DNA of 64,000 nt from Azotosporobacter soli. GTDB taxonomy: Bacteria; Bacillota; Negativicutes; SG130. Of the stretch, positions 1 to 8,384 are shown one piece after another (positions within the stretch are counted from its first letter, which is position 1; the number at the start of each line of letters is the position of its first letter). The stretch covers positions 1 through 64,000 of the forward strand of contig NZ_JAUAOA010000016.1 of the NCBI RefSeq assembly GCF_030542965.1, in the 5' to 3' direction. A model generated the notes under the pieces. It was given only the letters and a program-made list of their open reading frames with translations. It was not told the DNA's origin and did no database searches. The translations under genes and the position numbers were made by a program.

Positions 1-1364
1 TCATGCAGCGTCTGACGTTTGCCCATGCCAAAGATGTAATAGCTGGCAATGACGATCGCGCAGAACACTGCGCCGACGATCAGCGATACCTGCGTATCGG
101 AGTTGAACCACATGCCGACCAGTACGCAGCAGAGGAACACAATCGTGAAATAGTTGCTGATCGGATAGAACGGCGATTTGAAAGGATGATTCGGCATTTC
201 AGCCGCCCATTTCTTGCGGAAGCTCAGTTGCGCAATCGCCAAGACAAACCAGGGAATCATGCCAGGCAGGATGCTGGCGCTGTAGATATAGATGAACAGT
301 TTGGAATCCGGTGCGATAAAGTTGAAGAATACGCCAAGCAGCAGACAGCCGATTGTGGTCATGATGCTGTTCGACGGTACGCCGCTTTCGGATACTTTGC
401 CGAAGAATTTCGGCGCCTGGCCGTTTTGCGCCAGCGTGTAGAGCATGCGGCCCGCGCTGTAGATGCCGCTGTTACAGCCGGACATGGCCGCGGTTAAAAC
501 AACGAAGTTGATGATGCCGGCAGCGGCTACGATGCCGACTTTGGCAAAGGTCATAACGAACGGGCTGCCGATGGTGCCGATTTGATTCCAGGGATAGATG
601 GACAGGATAACGAAGATCGCGCCGATGTAGAAAATCAGGATACGCCAGATGATGTTTTTCGTTGCTTTGCGCAGCGTGTTTTTCGGATCTTCGGCTTCGC
701 CGGCCGTGATGCCGACGAGTTCAACGCCTTGGTACGCCGCGGTAACTAAACAGAGTGCGAAGAGGAAGCCTTCGAGACCGCCCGGGAAGAAACCGCCGTG
801 ATTAAAGAGGTTGCCGATGCCCATCGGCACGCCGCCGTTGCCGATACCGAAAGCGATGATGCCAACGCCGATGACCAGCATTGTGATGATGGCCGCTACT
901 TTAATGAGTGCAAACCAGAATTCGAATTCGCCGTAGTATTTAACTGCTGCCATGTTGGCCGCAGCGACGATCGCAACGCCTGCGAGTGCAGGAATCCACT
1001 GTGCGACGTCCGGAAACCAATAATTACAATAAATGCCGATTGCGGTGACCTCGGCCATGCCGACGGTGACCCAGAGGAACCAGTAACACCAGGCGGTCAG
1101 ATAACCGACCAACGGATGAATGTATTTATGCGCATAGGTGGCGAAGGAACCGGTGACCGGTTCGAGGAACAGCATTTCGCCCATGATCCGCATAACGAAG
1201 AACATAACCATGCCGGCTAACGCATAGGCGAGAAGAACCGACGGTCCTGCCCACTTGATGGTGCTTGCCGAACCCATGAATAGACCTACGCCGATTGTGC
1301 CGCCCAAAGCGATCAGTTCAATATGACGCGCTTTAAGACCCCTGGTAAGTTGTTTCTCTTCCAT
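1..1364 (-). CDS. APC-family amino-acid permease, 3' end outside the window
   Basis: I translated this by hand on the minus strand: 454 codons are open from the ATG at 1364 and no stop is reached at the left edge. The start is preceded by GAGAGGTAAG. The N-terminus carries the APC signature of amino-acid/proton symporters ([16 protein letters not shown], then [18 protein letters not shown]), followed by about twelve hydrophobic segments and a loop with the [14 protein letters not shown] motif. Family members of this kind (AapA, CycA, AnsP and similar) import amino acids at about 450-470 residues, so little is missing. The substrate cannot be read from the sequence. It lies 25 bases downstream of an Lrp-type regulator on the same strand, so the two are probably co-transcribed and the regulator may sense the imported amino acid (inference). 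Confidence 0.9.
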   Translation of the reverse strand, partial: MEEKQLTRGLKARHIELIALGGTIGVGLFMGSASTIKWAGPSVLLAYALAGMVMFFVMRIMGEMLFLEPVTGSFATYAHKYIHPLVGYLTAWCYWFLWVTVGMAEVTAIGIYCNYWFPDVAQWIPALAGVAIVAAANMAAVKYYGEFEFWFALIKVAAIITMLVIGVGIIAFGIGNGGVPMGIGNLFNHGGFFPGGLEGFLFALCLVTAAYQGVELVGITAGEAEDPKNTLRKATKNIIWRILIFYIGAIFVILSIYPWNQIGTIGSPFVMTFAKVGIVAAAGIINFVVLTAAMSGCNSGIYSAGRMLYTLAQNGQAPKFFGKVSESGVPSNSIMTTIGCLLLGVFFNFIAPDSKLFIYIYSASILPGMIPWFVLAIAQLSFRKKWAAEMPNHPFKSPFYPISNYFTIVFLCCVLVGMWFNSDTQVSLIVGAVFCAIVIASYYIFGMGKRQTLH

Positions 1365-1389
1365 TTGTTCTTACCTCTCTTTTCTTGGT

Positions 1390-1854
1390 TTACTCTTCAA
1401 TTGGCAAGGAAAGCGTACGTTTATCGGTATTAATCACGATATTGGCTTCGATCCGGCTGACGCCTGGAATTACCATTAAAGAGTCGAGGATGAAGTCCTT
1501 GTAGCTTTGCATATCTTTAGTGGCGACTTTTAATAAATAATCGCGACTACCGGCAATGGTGTAGCATTCAAGAACTTGCGGAATGCTGTTGATTTGCTCA
1601 AGGAAAAAATCAACGACATCGCGTTTTAACGGCGACAGTACGACCATGATAAAGGCAATCATATCCAAACCGATTTTTTTTTCGTCAATGACAGTGGTAA
1701 ACTGCTTGATGACGCCTGTTTCTCTCAGGTTTTTTGTTCTGGCCAGGCAGGCGGATGTAGATAAACCGATCAATTTGGAAAGATCAAGATTCGAGATGGA
1801 TGAGTCTTTTTGTAAAGCGTTTAGAATCGCTCGATCGTACTGATCAAGTGACAT
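1390..1854 (-). CDS. Lrp/AsnC family transcriptional regulator
   Basis: A 154-residue protein with the standard Lrp layout: an N-terminal winged helix-turn-helix (about residues 5-60, starting SLDQYDRAILNALQKDSSIS) and a C-terminal RAM ligand-binding/oligomerisation domain (about 65-145, with the VPGV-like turn VIPGVSRIEANIV). AAGGAGG lies 5-11 bases upstream of the ATG. These proteins bind amino acids and control uptake or catabolism. The permease starts just downstream on the same strand and is the obvious target. A good promoter and a short inverted repeat lie upstream, compatible with autoregulation. The effector is not identifiable. Confidence 0.93.
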   Translation of the reverse strand: MSLDQYDRAILNALQKDSSISNLDLSKLIGLSTSACLARTKNLRETGVIKQFTTVIDEKKIGLDMIAFIMVVLSPLKRDVVDFFLEQINSIPQVLECYTIAGSRDYLLKVATKDMQSYKDFILDSLMVIPGVSRIEANIVINTDKRTLSLPIEE

Positions 1855-1906
1855 AACAACAAGCCTCCTTTACAAAGTTGCAAAAATAAAATTTTGCGTT
1901 TATGCA

Positions 1907-1936
1907 AATATACGATATTTAATTACGTTTTGTCAA
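1907..1936 (-). promoter_or_regulatory. Sigma-A-type promoter of the lrp-permease unit
   Basis: On the minus strand, TTGACA (1936-1931) and TATATT (1912-1907) are separated by 18 bases and lie about 50 bases upstream of the lrp start codon. Between the -10 box and the ribosome-binding site there is an inverted repeat GCAAAA-N6-TTTTGC (1880-1897), which could be an operator for autoregulation. The promoter match is strong; the operator is a guess. Confidence 0.7.
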
Positions 1937-2115
1937 TAATTTAAAGAATTTAAATAGAAAATAAGCTATGGGTAACGCATGTAGATAATGAAAAAGTAAT
2001 TAAAGAAATAAAATGTAATCTATAAAAATATAGAAAGGATAGAAGTGAATTGCCGCACTAGCTGGATAATGATAAGATAGGTGGTATGAAAATAAGGGAA
2101 GGCGGTACATGAAAT

Positions 2116-2415
2116 ATGGCATCAAGTGAAGAAATGAAATTCAACAAGTTTCTTGTGCTCGTAAAAGAACAAGCAGGGAAACAGGGAAAATGTTTTTTTC
2201 TCGACGACAGTGAAGGAAATGAAGCCGATTTGGGCGAACTGCTGGTGCAAAACCTAAGCGGTTGGCTGATTGACGAAGCAGATAAAGCGGAATTCGAGGC
2301 CAACTGGAAGACGGGCGACGATCCCGGAGAACGATTTGATGATCAATATATTTATGTTGTCTGGCAGCAGAACGCAAACGGAACGGTTACGGTTCAATTC
2401 TGCGAGTCGTTATAG
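2116..2415 (+). CDS. Hypothetical acidic protein, 99 aa
   Basis: Not recognised. A short soluble, acidic protein with no signal peptide or membrane segment, beginning MASSEEMKFNKFLVLVKEQAGKQ and ending in a beta-rich stretch (YIYVVWQQN then VTVQFCESL). A purine-rich GGAAGGCGG lies about 10 bases upstream of the ATG. It stands alone between the divergent lrp gene and the HutP homologue. Codon use resembles its neighbours, which favours a real gene, but no function can be assigned. Confidence 0.6.
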   Translation: MASSEEMKFNKFLVLVKEQAGKQGKCFFLDDSEGNEADLGELLVQNLSGWLIDEADKAEFEANWKTGDDPGERFDDQYIYVVWQQNANGTVTVQFCESL

Positions 2416-2492
2416 TGTTGTGAAGCGTTGGAATTGACGGAAAATTCGATGTGTGATAACATAATGGATGAGAGAATGAGGATTCGAGTCTG

Positions 2493-2948
2493 ATGAAACA
2501 GATGAATGAGCCATTGATGCGCTCCAGTATCCGCAGTGTGGGAACGGCTGCAATGCTTCTGGCGCTGACGCGGACGATCGCGGATGAAGAAGGCGTCAAG
2601 GCTATGTTAGCCGACATGGAATACCGCTATGTTGTGACCGAAGTGGGCGGCTCCGGCCAGGATGAATTTCAGGCCAAAAGCACGCGGGCAATTATCGGCG
2701 CAGCGCTGAATGGCGGGCTCGTCACCAAATCGCCGACGAATTATCATGCGCTCTTGCATGCGATTGAAGAAGCGAAGCGGGGCATGATGGTAAATATGGC
2801 GAGCAGTACGAGCGTAGCTGTAAAAATTGCTATCGTCAGGGATGCAAATTGGATTGCGGTGGCCTTATTTGGTGAATCGGCGATCCATCCCATGACAAAC
2901 CACGAGCGGGCTGGAATGGGAATCATGCATTTGGGAACCGATGCATAA
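2493..2948 (+). CDS. HutP-family RNA-binding antiterminator homologue
   Basis: A 151-residue protein resembling Bacillus HutP, the histidine- and Mg2+-activated protein that binds RNA and prevents termination in the histidine-utilisation operon. Visible family features are the NYHALLHAIEEA segment with His85 and His89, the WIAVALFG strand (about 120-127) and the C-terminal HERAGMGIMHLG segment with His137 and His146, matching the conserved histidines around the metal/ligand site. The N-terminus is slightly longer than in Bacillus. No hut genes lie near it in this window, so its RNA target is unknown. The upstream ribosome-binding site is weak. A terminator follows directly. Confidence 0.8.
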   Translation: MKQMNEPLMRSSIRSVGTAAMLLALTRTIADEEGVKAMLADMEYRYVVTEVGGSGQDEFQAKSTRAIIGAALNGGLVTKSPTNYHALLHAIEEAKRGMMVNMASSTSVAVKIAIVRDANWIAVALFGESAIHPMTNHERAGMGIMHLGTDA

Positions 2949-2970
2949 AAGAGAAAAATGGGTGTATGAG

Positions 2971-3006
2971 AGACAGATGGAAGAATATTTCCGTTTGTCT
3001 TTTTTG
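2971..3006 (+). terminator. Intrinsic terminator after the HutP homologue
   Basis: A 12-bp stem (AGACAGATGGAA with TTCCGTTTGTCT, two G-U pairs) with a short loop, followed by a run of T. It separates the HutP-like gene from the CoA-transferase. Confidence 0.8.
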
Positions 3007-3153
3007 TTTTCTCAGGGCGGAAAATGAACAGGAACGTTTCTTGTTTTGGCAGCGAACTGGTCAAGGCATAATGAGGGATTGAGGACGAGAGAGAGGCGTG
3101 CTTTCCCTGTTGCTGCAGTTGGCTTGAAGTCAAATAAAAAGGAGCGATTTACG

Positions 3154-4338
3154 ATGAATGCATTAAAGGGAATTCGTATTTTAGATTTGAGCAGGGTGTT
3201 AGCGGGGCCGTATTGCACGATGATGCTGGCTGATTTTGGCGCTGATGTGGTAAAAATAGAGCCGCCGAACGGCGGAGACGATTCGCGCAGCTTTGGGCCG
3301 TTTATCGGCAGAGAAAGTGCATATTTTATGAGTCTTAATCGCAATAAGAGATCGATCGTTCTTGACCTGAAGAAGGAAGAAGACAAGGGTGTTTTTAAAG
3401 AGCTGGTGAAAAATGCCGACGTCGTTGTTGAAAACTATCGGCCGGGTACAATGGAAAAATTCGGTCTTGGCTATGAAACATTGAAGGAAGTGAATCCGAA
3501 AATCATTTACGCTGCCTGTTCCGGTTTTGGCGATAGCGGTCCGTACCGGCAGAAACCTGCGTATGATATCATCGTTCAGGCGATGGGCGGTATCATGAGT
3601 ATAACCGGAGCTGAGGGCGGCGAAGCGACGCGCGTCGGTGCGTCGATTGGAGACTTGGCGGCAGGCATGTTTACCGCGTATGGCGTGATGCTGGCGCTTT
3701 TCCACCGCGAGAGGACACAAGAAGGACAAAAAGTGGATGTCGCAATGCTCGACTGTCAGGTTGCGATGCTGGAGAATGCCGTGGCGCGCTATGCGATATC
3801 CGGCAGCAGTCCGAAACCTCTCGGCAACCGTCATCCTTCCATAACACCCTTTGCAGCTTTCACGGCAGCCGACGGACAACTGATTGTCGGGGCAGGAAAT
3901 GAGCGTCTTTGGCGTAAACTCTGCCAAATTATCGGGCACGATGAATGGCTTGATGATCCGCGCTTCAGCGACAATGGGCAACGCACGGCAAACGCGGCGC
4001 AGCTGATGGCGCTGCTGAACGGAGTCTTTGTCAAAAAGACGGTAAAAGAGTGGTTATGCCTTCTGGAAGGGGCAGAACTGCCATGTGCGCCGATCAACGA
4101 TATCGAAAAGATGATGGCTGATCCGCAGATCAAAGCGCGTGAAATGATTGTGGAATTGGAGCATCCAAGCGCCGGAGTTGTGAAAATGCCGGGAATTCCG
4201 GTGAAATTGTCAAAAACGCCGGGGAAAATCGCAGCCGCTGCACCTCGTTTAGGCGAACACACTAAGGATATACTGGCGGAAGTTAAGGAGAAAGCGCAGG
4301 AAGAGGCAATGCTATGGCCGCAGGCGTCAGGGCACTAA
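3154..4338 (+). CDS. Family III CoA-transferase (CaiB/BaiF)
   Basis: A 394-residue member of the CaiB/BaiF family, which moves CoA between carboxylic acids. The start chosen is the ATG at 3154, preceded by AAAAAGGAG; the open frame extends upstream but without family similarity. Typical features are LSRVLAGPYCTMMLADFGADVVKIE at the N-terminus (residues about 10-34), NRNKRSI, the catalytic-aspartate region PAYDIIVQAMGG, and the C-terminal GEHTKDIL. The length is normal for the family. Substrates cannot be inferred: no dehydratase, racemase or acyl-CoA dehydrogenase is adjacent. It appears monocistronic, with a terminator on each side. Confidence 0.92.
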   Translation: MNALKGIRILDLSRVLAGPYCTMMLADFGADVVKIEPPNGGDDSRSFGPFIGRESAYFMSLNRNKRSIVLDLKKEEDKGVFKELVKNADVVVENYRPGTMEKFGLGYETLKEVNPKIIYAACSGFGDSGPYRQKPAYDIIVQAMGGIMSITGAEGGEATRVGASIGDLAAGMFTAYGVMLALFHRERTQEGQKVDVAMLDCQVAMLENAVARYAISGSSPKPLGNRHPSITPFAAFTAADGQLIVGAGNERLWRKLCQIIGHDEWLDDPRFSDNGQRTANAAQLMALLNGVFVKKTVKEWLCLLEGAELPCAPINDIEKMMADPQIKAREMIVELEHPSAGVVKMPGIPVKLSKTPGKIAAAAPRLGEHTKDILAEVKEKAQEEAMLWPQASGH

Positions 4339-4387
4339 AGAAAGCTGCCTGCTGATTATCGTGTGTTTTTATTAGTAGTGATTGTAA

Positions 4388-4438
4388 GCGCAAGCCGCAT
4401 CCTCTTCAGGAATGCAGCTTGCGCCATACTTTTCTTAT
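4388..4438 (+). terminator. Probable intrinsic terminator after the CoA-transferase
   Basis: A 13-bp inverted repeat (GCGCAAGCCGCAT with ATGCAGCTTGCGC, one mismatch) with an 11-base loop, followed by a T-rich stretch interrupted by a few other bases. Confidence 0.65.
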
Positions 4439-4526
4439 GCGTGCAAAATAATGCGGCAGAGAAAAAGGAAAGGAGTTTACTGAAGGCAAACAGAATATAG
4501 TAAAAACGTAATGAGCGGATGCGGCG

Positions 4527-6185
4527 ATGTTTCATTTGCCTGTGGCGCTGAAAAAAGGAAAGGGGGCAGCAGGAGTGAGACAGTCTGTGTTGCGTAAGAG
4601 TATAGTGCGTTTTGCTATGGCGGCTTTTCTTCTGTTTGCCAGTCCAGCGATTGCATTAGGGGCAATTCGCGTTTTGCCCGAGAATGGAGCCGATGCCGCG
4701 ATGCTTGCCGATGTGCAAAAAACGGCGCTTTTGTTCAACCAAGTGTTGCAGGAAGATATGAAACTGGAGCTTACGCGCGATGTTACTTTGATTGTTTGTC
4801 CCAGTCGTGAAAATTATGCCGCAGTTTTGCAGCGGGAATTCAAAATGAAACCGGATAAGGCGGCGCGTGAAGCTGCTTTGACCGGCGGCATGTCGAGCGA
4901 CCGCTTTCAAGTCGTAGCGCTGAATGGAGGTTCTACGATCATGCGTTCGGCGCAAGGGCGTGCATCTGATGCCGGACATGAACTGTTCCATCAGCTTCAG
5001 GCGCAGTTGGCGAATGGAAAAAATGGCAAAGCGATGAACTGGTTAAAAGAAGGAACGGCCGACTTAATCGGCGCACGTATTGCCGAGAGAAGCGGTTACC
5101 AGAGCATGGAGAAATGGAAATTGGACCGGATCAACACGTTACGCAATGCGCCAAACCATGCCGTAGCCGCAGAGCTGCTCCACTCGAATCTTGACAAATG
5201 GGCGACAATGATGGAACAAAAAAAATATCCTTATCAAATGTCGGATTTGATGGTCTTCTACTTGCTTAAACAACAGCCTGGTAATAAAGGGTATGAAGCG
5301 ATTGCCGAATATTTTCGTTTGGTAGGAACGTTGAGCGATGGGGATAAAGCGTTTGAACAGGCTTTTGACGTGTCAATAAACCAGTTTTTATCAGACTTTG
5401 AAGCTTGGTTCATAAATACCACGCATAATGAAGCGCAGGTGGAAGTCATTGTGCAGGCGGGCGTTTTGCCGGACGCGGCAGCTGATATCGAAAACGGCGC
5501 GTCCTTGAGCCGTCGGTTTTTCAAAGAGAAATGGGGGGCGGATTTGCGCTCGTCGCAGCGTATCGTGCTGACGCCCGACAAGAATGCTTACGCTGGTGCA
5601 TTGGCGAAGGAATTTGGGTTAAATCCGTTGGATGCCGGGCAAAAGGCGAAAAATAGTTTTTGGTCGTGGGCCGGCAGTACTACGGTATTGGATTTGGGCA
5701 CCCTTACTACGCGAAAGCAGCGCCTTTTTATTACAGCCCTTACGATGGTGCAGCGTTTTCAGGCACAGACTGCAGCACAGCAAACGCTGGCTAAGATGAA
5801 TTGGCTGAATGCGGGCAGTGCAGCGGGCGTTGCGGCGCAAATCGTCGAGACAAGCGGCGTTTCTAATCTCGAAAAAGATAAGGCGGCGTGTTTGAATGCT
5901 TTGCGCAAAGCCGAGGTTTTGCCGGAACTGAGAGAATTGCAAACGCCGCAAGCCTGGAGCGCTGCCGTTGGAAAATATGGTTCGTCGGTCGTTAATAATA
6001 TGGCAGAGCTGGCGGCCTTGCATCTAATGGAAAGTTACGGTGTTGAATCGATTTATACATGGCTTAAAGCCGTCAAGGACTTGGGGGATGCGGAAGCGGC
6101 CTTCACAAAGGTATATGGTATGACGTCCGCGCAATTTTCGGCGGCGTTTAATGGGATTCTCACGGCACAGCTGCAGAAAAAATAA
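4527..6185 (+). CDS. Exported gluzincin-like metallopeptidase with a degenerate second copy of its domain
   Basis: Up to 552 residues. A hydrophobic signal segment lies at about residues 27-45. The first half carries a zinc-peptidase motif HELFH (H151, E152, H155) and a downstream NWLKEGTADLIG with Glu175 as the likely third ligand, the arrangement of MA-clan gluzincins. The second half (about 320-545) repeats the same order of segments, but the HELFHQLQAQ stretch has become TMVQRFQAQ and NWLKEGTAD has become NWLNAGSAA, so the copy has lost all zinc ligands. The start is uncertain: ATG at 4527 has a poor ribosome site, and GTG at 4575 (536 aa, still with the signal peptide) follows a purine-rich AAAGGAAAGGGGG. 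Probably acts outside the cytoplasmic membrane; the substrate is unknown. Confidence 0.75.
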   Translation: MFHLPVALKKGKGAAGVRQSVLRKSIVRFAMAAFLLFASPAIALGAIRVLPENGADAAMLADVQKTALLFNQVLQEDMKLELTRDVTLIVCPSRENYAAVLQREFKMKPDKAAREAALTGGMSSDRFQVVALNGGSTIMRSAQGRASDAGHELFHQLQAQLANGKNGKAMNWLKEGTADLIGARIAERSGYQSMEKWKLDRINTLRNAPNHAVAAELLHSNLDKWATMMEQKKYPYQMSDLMVFYLLKQQPGNKGYEAIAEYFRLVGTLSDGDKAFEQAFDVSINQFLSDFEAWFINTTHNEAQVEVIVQAGVLPDAAADIENGASLSRRFFKEKWGADLRSSQRIVLTPDKNAYAGALAKEFGLNPLDAGQKAKNSFWSWAGSTTVLDLGTLTTRKQRLFITALTMVQRFQAQTAAQQTLAKMNWLNAGSAAGVAAQIVETSGVSNLEKDKAACLNALRKAEVLPELRELQTPQAWSAAVGKYGSSVVNNMAELAALHLMESYGVESIYTWLKAVKDLGDAEAAFTKVYGMTSAQFSAAFNGILTAQLQKK

Positions 6186-6206
6186 AATGCTAAAGCAAGG
6201 AGTGAA

Positions 6207-7022
6207 ATGAAAATGGCGGCAATGAATCGGCGTGAGTTTATAAAATGTTCGGCGATGGCATGTTTGTCGTGTAGTATGTTCCTGAAGGGTTTTTCTTGTG
6301 TTAGTGCAGCAGCGGCGCAAGAAAATTATTATCTTATGCACAAAAAAGATTTAGTAGGGGCGTTTCGCGGCGTCTTAGCCGGTGTGCGACAGATGTTGAA
6401 GCCGGAATTTGGTGAAGCGGAAACGGAAAAAATCATAATACAGGCGGAGACTTCTTTTATAAATTGGCTGCCGGGAATGCCGGAGGTCGGCGGAGCGAAA
6501 AACTGGGACGTCGAGTTTATTCCGGTAGCGGCCTGGTATGCGGCATTGTATCGGCCGCTTCGCGCGCGCGGTAAGACGGCGGAGTTTGTCGGCAAAATGA
6601 TCTATCAATTGAATGAATATACCTGGGCGTCAACGCCGAAGGATGAAGCGCGAGCCAGCGGGGAAGCTTTGTTTTCGACGCAGGAACAAGAAAATTTGCG
6701 CCAGTGGGCGTTATGGACGCAGGAACGCCAATATCCGCAAAATTGGGTGGCCAACTATCTTGAGGGCGACGGCAATACGTTTGATTACGGCATTGACTAT
6801 ACGGAATGCGGCGTGGTCAAATATTTGCAGGCACAGGGAACACCGGAATTGGCGCCTTATGTCTGCAGCAACGATTTTATTAAAAGCCGTGCGATCGGCA
6901 GCGGCCTTGTCCGTTCGAAGACGATTGCGCGAGGCGATGGAATTTGCAATTTCCGCTATAAGAAAGACCGTCCGGTCCTGCAGGACTGGGAATCAGAGCT
7001 GAAGTTGATGCAGAAACAATAG
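6207..7022 (+). CDS. Exported ATC-hydrolase-like protein
   Basis: A 271-residue protein with a Tat-like N-terminus (NRREFIKCSAMACLSCSMFLK) followed by AAAA, so it is probably exported. The mature part resembles the L-2-amino-thiazoline-4-carboxylate hydrolase family: the segments GDGNTFDYGIDYTECGVVKY, LAPYVCSNDF and RGDGICNFRYKK carry the conserved Cys and acidic residues of that family. The family is named for an enzyme opening a thiazoline ring to give S-carbamoyl-cysteine, but most members are of unknown function. AAGGAG precedes the ATG. It follows the duplicated peptidase by 21 bases, suggesting co-transcription with it and the next gene. The specific reaction is not established here. 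Confidence 0.65.
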   Translation: MKMAAMNRREFIKCSAMACLSCSMFLKGFSCVSAAAAQENYYLMHKKDLVGAFRGVLAGVRQMLKPEFGEAETEKIIIQAETSFINWLPGMPEVGGAKNWDVEFIPVAAWYAALYRPLRARGKTAEFVGKMIYQLNEYTWASTPKDEARASGEALFSTQEQENLRQWALWTQERQYPQNWVANYLEGDGNTFDYGIDYTECGVVKYLQAQGTPELAPYVCSNDFIKSRAIGSGLVRSKTIARGDGICNFRYKKDRPVLQDWESELKLMQKQ

Positions 7023-7027
7023 GGGGC

Positions 7028-7621
7028 ATGGAAAATATGGAAAGTGGCGATTATAAGAAGGCGAAGGTTCTCATCGTTGATGATTCGAGCTTTTCACGCG
7101 GTCTGATTCATAAAACACTGCACGAGTTGGGCATAGCCAATCCACAGATCGAGCAAGCAGGCAGCGGCGAAGAAGCAATTGACAAGATGAAGAAAACGAA
7201 GTTCGATCTGTTCGTTCTGGATATTGTGATGTCTGGTATCGATGGAGTTGCCGTATTGCGCGAGGTGAAAAACACACAGTCCGGTGCGAAAGTTATCATG
7301 TGCAGCGGCAGTAATGCCAATGAAGTGGTGGATGAGCTGATTGAATTGGGCATTGAAGCTTTTATCAGCAAACCATTTAAAGCGACAATTTTTAAAAATG
7401 CCTTCTATCGGGCCTTCGGTATTGCAAAGGAAGAAGAGATGCCCGATTATTGGCTGGCAAAATGCCATAAGTGCGATCAACAGATGATCGAAGTGAATGC
7501 TATTCATACGGTTGACTTTGTTTGTCCCAATAAGTGCATGAGAATCGGGCCGCTGCCTGCCGCATTGATTCAGCAAGCGGAGCTTGATGCTGACTATGAA
7601 AAGGCAAAGCAAAAAAAGTAA
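7028..7621 (+). CDS. CheY-like response regulator with a Cys-rich C-terminal extension
   Basis: A 197-residue protein. Residues about 12-130 form a receiver domain with the acidic pair D18/D19, phospho-acceptor D65 (LFVLDIVMSGIDG) and the conserved lysine K115 (FISKPF). It is followed not by a DNA-binding domain but by about 60 residues containing CHKC (C146, C149) and CPNKC (C166, C170), which looks like a small zinc ribbon or metal site. No sensor kinase is adjacent; the nearest is at 29.6 kb. It sits 5 bases after the ATC-hydrolase-like gene and is followed by a strong terminator. The output mechanism is unknown. Confidence 0.85.
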   Translation: MENMESGDYKKAKVLIVDDSSFSRGLIHKTLHELGIANPQIEQAGSGEEAIDKMKKTKFDLFVLDIVMSGIDGVAVLREVKNTQSGAKVIMCSGSNANEVVDELIELGIEAFISKPFKATIFKNAFYRAFGIAKEEEMPDYWLAKCHKCDQQMIEVNAIHTVDFVCPNKCMRIGPLPAALIQQAELDADYEKAKQKK

Positions 7622-7666
7622 AACAAATCCTGCGTGAACAGCTTGCTTGCGCAGGATTTGTTTTAT
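7621..7666 (+). terminator. Intrinsic terminator after the response regulator
   Basis: A perfect 14-bp stem (AAACAAATCCTGCG with CGCAGGATTTGTTT) with a 15-base loop, the 3' arm running into a T stretch. It overlaps the stop codon of the preceding gene. Confidence 0.9.
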
Positions 7667-7802
7667 CCAGGTAAAGTAAAGTACGAGTTTGAAAAGGATG
7701 TAAAATAGCTGCAAACTATACTTTTGGCTAGTGTATATTGTAAAAGAAAATGATATCCTGTAAATACGGACTGTATTAAAATGGAAAAAGGAGGGCGAGG
7801 AC

Positions 7803-8384
7803 GTGGGGTTTTGGTCAATGATAATTGCGTTTGCGCCGTGGGTTTCGTTTAAAATTCTCATTAGTTTACCCATTTTGCCGCCTATTGAAATGGTCAAGGT
7901 CGGAATTGTCGTGGCGGCCGCTATCTGTGCTTATCAGGCTTGGATTGGTCTGCACAGAGGAGCGCTGATGTGGGGCGGATTGTTGTTCTTTGGTTTTGCT
8001 TTGCTGACGGTGCCGATCATGAATAATATGTGGGTAGTAAAACACCTGGGAGTATTGTCGCATGGCACACTTGCGACCTTTACCTGGGGCTCGATTATCC
8101 TGAAAAATCCGTTCACACTTGAATATGCAAAAATGAGAGTGGCGCCGGAACAATGGACTGCGCCTGCCTTTATTCGGAAAAACAATATTCTGACTGGGGT
8201 ATGGGGCTGCGCTTTTTTGATTAGTTTTATCGATGCCGTCTTAAAATTGACATTTTTTCCGTCTGCCGGAGTGGTCTTTGAAGTGATCGACACTACGGCG
8301 TTGGTGGCTGCGGCTACTTTTACGGCGCGTTACACAAAAAAGGAAAATGCCGCGCCGCCTAAAAGCGAGGAGGAAATGGTATGA
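7803..8384 (+). CDS. Integral membrane protein, first of two tandem paralogues
   Basis: Not a family I recognise. 193 residues with about four to five hydrophobic segments. The start is a GTG preceded by AAAAAGGAGGG. The order of motifs is FWSMIIAFAPWVSFKIL, a tryptophan-rich loop, NNMWVVKHLG, then KNPFTLEYAKMRVAP and GVWGCAFLISFIDAVLK. The next gene has the same segments in the same order, so the pair arose by tandem duplication. The genes overlap by four bases (ATGA), indicating translational coupling and possibly a heteromeric complex. Confidence 0.8.
   Translation: MGFWSMIIAFAPWVSFKILISLPILPPIEMVKVGIVVAAAICAYQAWIGLHRGALMWGGLLFFGFALLTVPIMNNMWVVKHLGVLSHGTLATFTWGSIILKNPFTLEYAKMRVAPEQWTAPAFIRKNNILTGVWGCAFLISFIDAVLKLTFFPSAGVVFEVIDTTALVAAATFTARYTKKENAAPPKSEEEMV

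Noticed and set aside
3-1220. Plus-strand open frames at 3-497 and 798-1220
   Set aside because: They are antisense to a clear permease on the minus strand; their protein sequences are compositionally odd (Asp/His/Arg-rich) and have no ribosome sites.
3199-3981. Minus-strand 260-codon frame inside the CoA-transferase gene
   Set aside because: Shadow of a well-supported gene; the sequence lacks recognisable motifs and a start site.
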